A stretch of DNA of 64,000 nt, taken from the NCBI GenBank assembly GCA_947588845.1, contig CANQAR010000001.1, positions 1-64,000 on the forward strand, written 5' to 3'. The translations under genes and the position numbers were made by a program. Shown piece by piece: positions 25,430 through 33,011 of the stretch. The notes under the pieces were generated by a model. The model had not been told where the DNA came from. It was given only the letters and a program-made list of their open reading frames with translations, and searched no databases. Position 1 is the stretch's first letter. The number at the start of each line of letters is the position of its first letter. The stretch comes from an uncultured Lachnospiraceae bacterium. GTDB taxonomy: Bacteria; Bacillota; Clostridia; Lachnospirales; Lachnospiraceae.

Positions 25430-28273
25430 TCAGCATTCCAGTTTTGTCTGCAGGAAACGTTCTTCCTCCTCTGTCAGCATGTCGCCCCTTATCATCCTGG
25501 AAGCCACATCCGCGGGTTTTTCCCAGCCTGCCATGTTCGCCGGAGGATAATACAGATCGATATTTCTCACAGCTTCCAGCGCCGCGTCGAGAACGCGCCC
25601 ATCCATTTTATTTACCGGATTTCTCTGGTCACAGATGCAGCCCAGCGCCAGAACGCAGAAAATTAATTCTTCATTGCTTAACTTGCCTCCATAAATAACC
25701 TCGCAGATCTGCTTTACGATTTCGGCCTCGGCCCTGGCAGGAAGCACGCGGAAACCTCCGTCTTTACGCAGTGCCACGCCGACTGCCTGGACGCTGAACT
25801 GAAGATTGCTTCCATAGCCCCGGTTCACATTTTTGATATCCTTTTTGAACTCATCCAGAATCCATGGGATCTGCGTTCTCGTTTTTGCGTGCGTATACAG
25901 ACAGGCCTGAAGATATCTGGGCATATCATGCAGCATGGTCAGTCTGTCAAGCTGTTCTGTATCCGCGCATACGCTCATCGTATAGACCGCCTGAATATTC
26001 GCGAATACCCTGAGGCCGCCGCTCATGGACAGGCCCTGAAGCTCCGCACCGATCTGGCTGATGCAGTGTCTTGCCAGACTTCTTTTTTCCGCGGCGCTCC
26101 AGGATGAGGCTATCTTTCTTGATACGGCAAAAAGGCTCTGCCTTGCCTCTTCTGAAGATACGCCGGATAATGTATCCAGGATTACCTCCGCAAAATCTTC
26201 TTTATTTCCGGCATTGCAGATACTGTTTACGCAGGTGGCGATACGTTTGGCAATCGTACTCCTCTCTGATTTGTTTCTGGTCTTTTGATAATTATTAATA
26301 AGCTGCAGCATATTGTTGACTTCCGCTTTAGGCTGAAGTATGCTGCCGCTTGGCGCTATAAATTTTGTTCTGACTCTTGTCCTTTCTGAATTATCAATCG
26401 CAATATCAACATACCCTTCTTCTATTTTTTCTTTTCCGGCTTCATCCCTGCTCGTCCATGCTTTCATATTTATGACTTTGCTGCTTCCCATATGAACTAT
26501 AAATGCGACATAGGCCCCGTTGCTGTATTTCTTCATAAAAGATATGTTTCCGCTGGCGATGTTTCGATAAGTACCGTCGAGATTCCGGCTCTTAATGGGA
26601 ATCGCGATCATATACTGCCCCGGCTCAATTCTGAATCCGGTCATAACAGAAGAATTGTACGGAAGCTCAGCCCCTGTCGGTATAATTTTATGCACGGCCC
26701 CGTTTTTTACGCCGAGGTACAAACTGTCATTCAGGATATTGCTCCCCCATTGGATTGCCATGGGAATTTCGCGTTCCGGTTTTGCCCGGACGGCGGCTTC
26801 TCTTTCAGGAACGTCTTCCGGACGGCGGTCCCTTTCGGGTTTGTCTCCGGATTCTTCCATATCGCCGAGCATTCTCATATCATCCTGCATTTCTTCATAC
26901 TTATGCAGATAATAATGATATACCGCAGCTCCGCGCGCGACTGACTGATCCGGATCCAGGGCCACCACCGGTTCAAAACCAAAAAATTCCTTCAGCCGGT
27001 CTGTAACCATATAAAATTTTGACATTCCGCCGTTTACAATCACGGCATCCACAATCACGTCCTCCGTATCTAATTTGGCGGAAGCCTTCTGGAGCACGTC
27101 CAGAATCGGGTAGATGATATTTCGGGTATTGCTGATCTCCGTGATTCTTTTGTAATCATCATACACGATTTCCCGGGCCATAAATACCGACAGGATTTCC
27201 TCGATCTCTTCTTTTGAAAAAATATCGTCATAGGAATAACCGATTCCTCCCATATTTCCTCCGGTGGGAATCTCAATCTCATCGTCGTCGTCATCCCAGC
27301 CGGAACTGTAATCTTCCCCGCAGCGCTCATTCAGATCCAGCTTTAAATGCTCCGCGTATACCATAAGCTGAGGCATGATGACATTCTTTTTCTTTCGCAG
27401 CTCAATCACGACATCCGGATACTTTGCGTACTGCTTCAGATATCTTTCATACATGGCCTCCGCAATTTTCCCGTCAAAGTCATCCCCGCCAAGAAGCGTA
27501 TACCGGTTGGTTGCGATCTCGTCCACCTTCAGAACATCTGCGTTGTCATTCCTTCTTTTTATCTCATGCATGGTGATATCCAGAGTCCCGCCTCCCAGAT
27601 CAAATACCAGCACTCTCTTCGGGGAACTCAGGTCGAGAATACGGCCCGATATTTCTCCGTTGTGAATCTGATTGATCAGATCATAGATAACTGCATTGGG
27701 TTCAGACAGCAGAACGGGCCGTTCGCTTCCGTCCGAATTTCTGACCCGGATACCGGCAAGCTCCGCCGCGTCACGGGTTGCCTTGCACATTGCCGAGTCA
27801 AAATTTGCGGGAACCGTGATGACCGCGTCTGTAATTTCACATCGATATACTCTGGAAGCTTCCCTGAGCATATGCCGCAGAGTCCTCGCTGATATCTGTG
27901 CGGGCGTCTTGTCCGGAATATCCGGGGACAGCCCCTCCGCAAGAGGCTTTCCCATCTGGCTCTTGATCGATTTTGCAACGAGATACGGCCGCAGCGGATA
28001 CTGGATTTTCGCGAAATCCCCGACCAGAGGCTCGTAATTTTTTTCCTGCCTGTAATATACGCAGGACGGCAGGGTCGGCTTTTTCATCATCGTCAGCTTT
28101 GCCTCGCCGGAGACCGCGTTATAGATGTCCACGCCCCTGGAAATCTCCACGACCTTGCTTACAATGTCTCCGTTTGGTTTTTCATTGATCGTCGCCAGAA
28201 CGGAGTTCGTGGTTCCGAGATCAATCCCCACACAAAGATCATTATGCTGTTCGTCACCTGAAATTTTTTGCAT
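25430..28273 (-). CDS. Large divergent Hsp70 (DnaK-like) chaperone
   Basis: A 947-residue Hsp70. The ATPase domain has phosphate-1 GIDLGTTNSV (about residue 16), phosphate-2 VFDLGGGTLDITM, and adenosine motif VNGGMSKFYMV followed by DPDQSVARGAAV. It is enlarged by an acidic insertion (DDDDDEIEIP...) and ends near residue 470. A charged linker leads to a beta region (about 520-650) resembling the substrate-binding domain; the canonical DVLLLDV linker and DnaK lid are absent. The last 300 residues are helical and solenoid-like. ATG 28273 overlaps the GrpE-like stop (TGATG) and follows AAAGGAGG, so translation is coupled. It is too divergent to be housekeeping DnaK; client unknown. Confidence 0.88.
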   Translation of the reverse strand: MQKISGDEQHNDLCVGIDLGTTNSVLATINEKPNGDIVSKVVEISRGVDIYNAVSGEAKLTMMKKPTLPSCVYYRQEKNYEPLVGDFAKIQYPLRPYLVAKSIKSQMGKPLAEGLSPDIPDKTPAQISARTLRHMLREASRVYRCEITDAVITVPANFDSAMCKATRDAAELAGIRVRNSDGSERPVLLSEPNAVIYDLINQIHNGEISGRILDLSSPKRVLVFDLGGGTLDITMHEIKRRNDNADVLKVDEIATNRYTLLGGDDFDGKIAEAMYERYLKQYAKYPDVVIELRKKKNVIMPQLMVYAEHLKLDLNERCGEDYSSGWDDDDDEIEIPTGGNMGGIGYSYDDIFSKEEIEEILSVFMAREIVYDDYKRITEISNTRNIIYPILDVLQKASAKLDTEDVIVDAVIVNGGMSKFYMVTDRLKEFFGFEPVVALDPDQSVARGAAVYHYYLHKYEEMQDDMRMLGDMEESGDKPERDRRPEDVPEREAAVRAKPEREIPMAIQWGSNILNDSLYLGVKNGAVHKIIPTGAELPYNSSVMTGFRIEPGQYMIAIPIKSRNLDGTYRNIASGNISFMKKYSNGAYVAFIVHMGSSKVINMKAWTSRDEAGKEKIEEGYVDIAIDNSERTRVRTKFIAPSGSILQPKAEVNNMLQLINNYQKTRNKSERSTIAKRIATCVNSICNAGNKEDFAEVILDTLSGVSSEEARQSLFAVSRKIASSWSAAEKRSLARHCISQIGAELQGLSMSGGLRVFANIQAVYTMSVCADTEQLDRLTMLHDMPRYLQACLYTHAKTRTQIPWILDEFKKDIKNVNRGYGSNLQFSVQAVGVALRKDGGFRVLPARAEAEIVKQICEVIYGGKLSNEELIFCVLALGCICDQRNPVNKMDGRVLDAALEAVRNIDLYYPPANMAGWEKPADVASRMIRGDMLTEEEERFLQTKLEC

Positions 28274-29361
28274 CAATATTCCTCCTTTACTTTAGGTCTT
28301 GATATCTGCAGCTCCTTGTCCTTGTAGATCCAGCCCGGAGAAATTACTTTCACCTTTTTCTTTTCGTCCTCTGAAGCAAAGGGAGTTCCCTCATAATTGC
28401 AGAATTCGACATCAGATGCCGTTACTACCTTGATCGAATCTATTTTCATAATGGGATCAATATGACTGTCACGGACAAACTGGATCAGTTTTCTGACCAT
28501 GACCAGAAGCCCGTTGATCTCTATAGGAAGCTCATAATTATTTTTCCTGAGCATGTCAATGCCCTTTCTCAGTACCAGAAGCTCATCAAGGATACATCCA
28601 TATTTTTCTGAATTAAGCCTGGCAAAAAAGTCTGCCAGCTCCTTTACTTTATTCGCCTCGAGCTGTTCCTCGAACTCGTCCTGCAGATCCTGGAGCAGCG
28701 TGTTGGTTCTCTCCAGGTTGTTTTCAAGCTGTTCGATTCTTTTTACAGCCTGTTCATAGGAGATTTTGTTTTCCGGTTTGCCTGCGGGCTGAGCCTTTTT
28801 GTCTTTGTACTGCGGGAAGCCGTAAGCCTCACTGACGGCGTCGGACATATCAAAAAAGAAATATTTTGCGAGTATGTTCCCCAGCAGATGCAGATTTTCG
28901 GTATCGTCAAACAGGTCGATTTCAGGATATCGCTCATAGATCATGATTGCCGCGAGCCTCTCCTGGGACTTATGCCATTTTCCGCTCTTCGTCGCGGCCG
29001 TCTTTCTTATTTTTTCGAATTTGTCATACGATTCCCTTCTGCCCGCAATCGCGCCCGCAAAGCAGTCCGCCACCTTCTCCGCCCACTGGAACAATTCCTT
29101 TCGCTCGCCCGGATTTGCCATCCTCTGGTTGCGGAAAACCCGAATCACATCATCCGCGTTCAGGTCATATCCATACTTCCAGTTCATCTCTACGGCGCAC
29201 TTTGTAGGGCCCAGATCATACTCATGACATATGAAAGCAAAAATCCGGTTTTCCATCACAAATTCCTCTTTGACCTGCCCGCCGCGTTTTACGTTCCTGA
29301 GCATGGATTCGTGGATATTCTGGATAATTTCTCTGATTTTTTCATTGTTAATGTTTATCAT
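28273..29361 (-). CDS. Probable GrpE-like nucleotide exchange factor with a novel N-terminal domain
   Basis: A 362-residue protein not in a family I can name with certainty. Residues 1-190 are helical and unrecognised. Residues 201-240 form a coiled coil (QAVKRIEQLENNLERTN...), 241-300 a helical segment, and 301-362 a beta-rich tail. The tail's PGWIYKDKELQISRPKVK resembles the beta-wing end of GrpE (GYKLxDRVIRPAxVxV). Long helix, helical bundle, then wing is the GrpE order, and the partner Hsp70 gene is translationally coupled, so nucleotide exchange is inferred. The ribosome binding site is weak (GGGGAAAG). Confidence 0.6.
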   Translation of the reverse strand: MININNEKIREIIQNIHESMLRNVKRGGQVKEEFVMENRIFAFICHEYDLGPTKCAVEMNWKYGYDLNADDVIRVFRNQRMANPGERKELFQWAEKVADCFAGAIAGRRESYDKFEKIRKTAATKSGKWHKSQERLAAIMIYERYPEIDLFDDTENLHLLGNILAKYFFFDMSDAVSEAYGFPQYKDKKAQPAGKPENKISYEQAVKRIEQLENNLERTNTLLQDLQDEFEEQLEANKVKELADFFARLNSEKYGCILDELLVLRKGIDMLRKNNYELPIEINGLLVMVRKLIQFVRDSHIDPIMKIDSIKVVTASDVEFCNYEGTPFASEDEKKKVKVISPGWIYKDKELQISRPKVKEEY

Positions 29362-29385
29362 TCTGCTTTCCCCGCTTTTATTCTG

Positions 29386-30537
29386 TTATAATTTATAAAT
29401 TTCCTTTTCTTCTGCAAAAATAAACTGTGTCCTGCAGTCTCCGTCGGCCATCATTTCCTGCTCGATCGTCCTGTCAAAAACGGAATATTCCTTCCCGCAG
29501 TGTACCAGAACCGCCTGCCGCGGATTCACCGCTTTCAGGAATTTTTTCATATCGGAAAAATCTTCATGCAGTGAAAAATTCACCAGTATGTCCCTGTACA
29601 TTCCCGAAAATCTTTTCCCTGGGTCTGAAGTCACCAGAATATGAAGCTTTTCGGGAATACTGTTTTCGGCCACCTTATTGTACGGATTCATGATCGGAAC
29701 CGACAGCTGCTCCATTTTCCTGACTACTTTCATCAGCGATTCATCTATGTAGACCGGAATCCCATCATAATTCTGTTTATTCAAGGCTTTCAAAAATTCA
29801 ATTCCTTTGCTTAATTGTGGAACGTAACAGGCAATTGACCGATTTGTTTTTTTCGCGGTTTTCAGTACATAATTCACTGTTTTAAATAAAGAACTGGTTT
29901 TTCTGACATAATCCGGATGTTTCGCGTGCAGACCGCACAGAATCACCGTATCGATTTTCAGATTGTCCGGCACCTTGCATCCGCCGGTCAGCAGGGTAGG
30001 CTCCAGAGAGTAATCCCCCGTGTACAGTATTTTTCGCTTCCCTGTGTCAAACAGTATCATCATGGCGCCTGGAATATGGCCGGCCGGAAGAAACGTCGCT
30101 TTGTATGCTCCAAAATCGATCGTCTGCATATAGCTGACACCGGCTATACGTTCCAGCAAATTTCCTACTGCCAGGCGCGATTCCTCATTCCCGGAAGTTC
30201 CGTCAAAATAGATTCTGTCGTACAGCTGATACTCTGTCAGCATTCTTGTAATTTCCGTCATGTAAACAGCTGCATGCCTTGCGCTTCCCATCAGTTTAGT
30301 CAGATACCCCACATGATCCATATGCGCATGGGAAATATAAATCTGACCGATCTGATTCATAGACTGAACAAAAGGACTGGTAAGCAGGGAATGAAAATCC
30401 GGCCCAAATTCCAGACCGTTTTTTTTGCCGGTTCCGGCATCCAGTATCATGTTCCTGTTTTCAATACGCAGAAAATAGCAGCTTGCGCCTACTCTCTGCC
30501 CGCCGCCAAGCGGCATGAAATAAATGTCCGATATCAT
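29386..30537 (-). CDS. Metallo-beta-lactamase fold protein of the beta-CASP type
   Basis: A 383-residue protein. Metal motifs are HAHMDH (70-75), His154 in PAGHIPGA, Asp175 in YTGDYS and His346 in LVHCG. The beta-CASP motif B appears as NFSLHEDFSD (His324), as in CPSF-73 and RNase J-like nucleases, so an RNA or DNA phosphodiesterase is the best guess. Motif A, usually an acidic residue in an (E)STYG.R.H stretch, reads ILCGLHAKHPDY and seems to lack the carboxylate. ATG 30537 has GGAGGGA. It heads the MBL, GrpE-like and Hsp70 set, 34 bases after the yihY-like gene and 24 before the GrpE-like gene. Confidence 0.85.
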   Translation of the reverse strand: MISDIYFMPLGGGQRVGASCYFLRIENRNMILDAGTGKKNGLEFGPDFHSLLTSPFVQSMNQIGQIYISHAHMDHVGYLTKLMGSARHAAVYMTEITRMLTEYQLYDRIYFDGTSGNEESRLAVGNLLERIAGVSYMQTIDFGAYKATFLPAGHIPGAMMILFDTGKRKILYTGDYSLEPTLLTGGCKVPDNLKIDTVILCGLHAKHPDYVRKTSSLFKTVNYVLKTAKKTNRSIACYVPQLSKGIEFLKALNKQNYDGIPVYIDESLMKVVRKMEQLSVPIMNPYNKVAENSIPEKLHILVTSDPGKRFSGMYRDILVNFSLHEDFSDMKKFLKAVNPRQAVLVHCGKEYSVFDRTIEQEMMADGDCRTQFIFAEEKEIYKL

Positions 30538-30571
30538 TATCCCTCCATATTAATATAATGAGTGAAAAATT

Positions 30572-31402
30572 TTAAGCCATAAACGTTTCCGGGTGCGCGA
30601 TATACTGATTGATTTCCGCGCCTGTAAAAAACAGGTACATACAGAAATACAGCCACAGCATGACTACGATCAGCGTCGTAAGCCCGCCGTACACTGCAGT
30701 CATATTGCCTGCATATTCCAGATAAATGGAAAATACATACGAAAAAACGGCCCATGATATGGCGGTAAAGACTGCCCCCGGCAGCTGACTGAGAAAATGC
30801 TCCCGTTTGCCCGGAAGAAACACATAAAGAAGCTCGAATAAAAGCGTAAGTATCGCAAGTGACAGGATCATCTGCAGGGCAAGCGTCCCTTTCGCGTGCC
30901 TGTCAATCAGCGGCACGATACTGCGCAGGTATTCCTGAATCCTGTACCCGAAAACAAGGATGCCAATGGAGATGATCATGACGACCAGCATAATGGCCGT
31001 ATAAAAAACAGCCCAGATACGCACGACAAAGAAATTTCTGGTCTCTTCCAGCTGGTTTACAGAATTCAGTCCGTCGGTCATTCCGACGACCGCTTTGCTT
31101 GAAGTCCAGATGGATGCGGCGGCGGTCCATGACAAAAGCGCATAGGAATGATTAAACAGGCTTCCCACCAGTTCACGGATTGTCTCTGAAATTTCAAAAG
31201 GCGTCACTGTCTCAATTACCTCCAGCACGAGCTCCTGCGTCAGAGGAGTAAACTGAACCACCGTCAGCAGAAGCATCAGAAATGGAAGGAAGCTCAGTAT
31301 CATAAAAAAAGAAGTTGCCGCGGCATGGGCGCGTACATCGTCCCTGCCCATTTTTAAGGTAAAATTCTGTACCCACTGTGCAATTTTTGCGATCGTATCC
31401 AT
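30572..31402 (-). CDS. YihY/BrkB family inner-membrane protein
   Basis: A 276-residue integral membrane protein with six predicted hydrophobic segments. The family blocks AAATSFFMILSFLPFLMLLL near the start and YGGLTTLIVVMLWLYF near the end are present. YihY/BrkB proteins were once called RNase BN, which is wrong; their real function is unsettled. The ATG follows AAGGATTAAGG. It lies 10 bases after the SpoIID-like gene and 34 before the beta-CASP gene, so it is probably in the same transcript. Confidence 0.9.
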   Translation of the reverse strand: MDTIAKIAQWVQNFTLKMGRDDVRAHAAATSFFMILSFLPFLMLLLTVVQFTPLTQELVLEVIETVTPFEISETIRELVGSLFNHSYALLSWTAAASIWTSSKAVVGMTDGLNSVNQLEETRNFFVVRIWAVFYTAIMLVVMIISIGILVFGYRIQEYLRSIVPLIDRHAKGTLALQMILSLAILTLLFELLYVFLPGKREHFLSQLPGAVFTAISWAVFSYVFSIYLEYAGNMTAVYGGLTTLIVVMLWLYFCMYLFFTGAEINQYIAHPETFMA

Positions 31403-31412
31403 ACCTTAATCC

Positions 31413-32897
31413 TTAATAATAATATTTCAGAATTTCTTCATAACCGGCGCCTTCCCGGGCCATGGCCGCCGCGCCATTCTGACTCATACCGACTCCATGG
31501 CCGTAACCGCCTCCACAGATAAAAATGGTGTCCGAACTGTCCGGAACATCCTCGCTAGTCTGCGCTCCGCTTTTTTCTTCCTCGCTCGCGGCCGTCTGCG
31601 GCTCACCGGAAGATTCCAGTTTTTTCTCATTTTTCCGGATATAGAAATAAGCGCTAGGCAGAAGCTGCAGATTTTCTGCTGTGGAACCGTCCATCAGCTG
31701 AATCCCGGTCCGGGCACAACTGAGCACACAGCGAATCTGATATTCTCCATTCACCACGATTTCTTCTTCTCCGTCCGAAAAGGAAAGGCTCTGCACCTGA
31801 CCTTCAGGAGTTCTCTCCTGTACTTTCACATACGAAAGTCTTTCCCATCTGCAGCCGTAAAGTTCTCTCAGTTCATTCAGAATCTGTTCCTTCGGCAGCT
31901 CAACGGACCAGCGTACCCACGGAGACCCGTACTCGGCCCCTTTTTCCGGCGGAATATCCAGAAACTTTCGGAAATTTTTTTCTCTGGCAAGATCGGTTCT
32001 TCCTTTCGTCAGGCAAGACGTAGAGTAATAGTATACGTCGCTGCAGTCCATGACCAGACCTTCCGTCATACTGACGGCCTGCGCAGACAACTCATCCCCC
32101 GGATAATTATTATATACCTGATACGAAACGCTGTCATCCAGATCTGCCGTTTTTTTCTTTTCTTCTGACTGATTCATGCAGTTAACCGCATAGGTTCTCG
32201 CGCACACAGCCTGTGCGCACAGAGCCTGCATGGGATAGGAACTTGGCATTTCACTGCTTACGACACTTTGCAGATACGTTTCCAGGTCGACTTCATTTAT
32301 CACCAGCAGTCCTTCCTCCGTCCCGTAAACCTCAATTTTTCCTTCATAAGAAGGATTTTTCTGGCCCCGGATCAGTTCTGGCAGAATCAGCGGCTGTTCT
32401 TTGTCTGCCGTTTCAAGGGAAACCATCTGGTCCGCGGCAAGACAGACTGCCTCCAAGCTGTTTTCATCTGTCTCATCCGTCATTTTTTCCGCATGAAAAA
32501 TATGAAAAATTTCTCCCGACGGAATTATCTGACGTTTTTTTCCACTGCTGACGATTATCCCGGATTTTGCCGTCACCGTCAGCGTTTCATGATACTCTGT
32601 CCGATACTCATCTCCGAGAATCTGTACGCGGATGGTCTTGCCCGGATCCAGTTTTTTCAGAAAAATGTCTGTTGTTTCTTCTTTTTCCTTCTTGTCAGAT
32701 GTCTTTGCAGGAGCTGTTTCCCGCTTTTTGCCGTCTCCTTCATCCTCCGGCTCTGCCATGTTCACAGATGCTTCTTTTCCATATTCTGCATAGCGATGAA
32801 GCAGGATAAATGACATTGCCGTCATTCCGATAAAAAGTAAAATCAGGGATATAAACAGCAGGATCTTCCGGACTCTCTTTCTGTTCTTTTCTCTCAC
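31413..32897 (-). CDS. SpoIID/LytB-domain protein
   Basis: A 494-residue protein with an N-terminal membrane anchor (about 11-33), a charged linker, and a SpoIID domain recognised by VVSSEMPSSYPMQALCAQAVCARTYA (about 210-235) and by the C-terminal GGGYGHGVGMSQNGA. SpoIID is a lytic transglycosylase acting on denuded glycan strands during engulfment. This copy is longer than SpoIID (about 340 residues), has an acidic low-complexity insertion before the final motif, and lies outside the usual spoIID context. It therefore may be a paralogue for vegetative wall remodelling, which would fit its wall-recycling neighbours. The start is GTG with a weak ribosome binding site. Confidence 0.88.
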   Translation of the reverse strand: MREKNRKRVRKILLFISLILLFIGMTAMSFILLHRYAEYGKEASVNMAEPEDEGDGKKRETAPAKTSDKKEKEETTDIFLKKLDPGKTIRVQILGDEYRTEYHETLTVTAKSGIIVSSGKKRQIIPSGEIFHIFHAEKMTDETDENSLEAVCLAADQMVSLETADKEQPLILPELIRGQKNPSYEGKIEVYGTEEGLLVINEVDLETYLQSVVSSEMPSSYPMQALCAQAVCARTYAVNCMNQSEEKKKTADLDDSVSYQVYNNYPGDELSAQAVSMTEGLVMDCSDVYYYSTSCLTKGRTDLAREKNFRKFLDIPPEKGAEYGSPWVRWSVELPKEQILNELRELYGCRWERLSYVKVQERTPEGQVQSLSFSDGEEEIVVNGEYQIRCVLSCARTGIQLMDGSTAENLQLLPSAYFYIRKNEKKLESSGEPQTAASEEEKSGAQTSEDVPDSSDTIFICGGGYGHGVGMSQNGAAAMAREGAGYEEILKYYY

Positions 32898-33011
32898 AAT
32901 TTACCTGGTCCTTTCCGGTCACCTGACAGGATCGTATCAACCAGACTCCCATTGTTCTCTATCATTATATTAAACAGACCCGGATATGAGTACCGTGAGA
33001 AAAACATCAGT

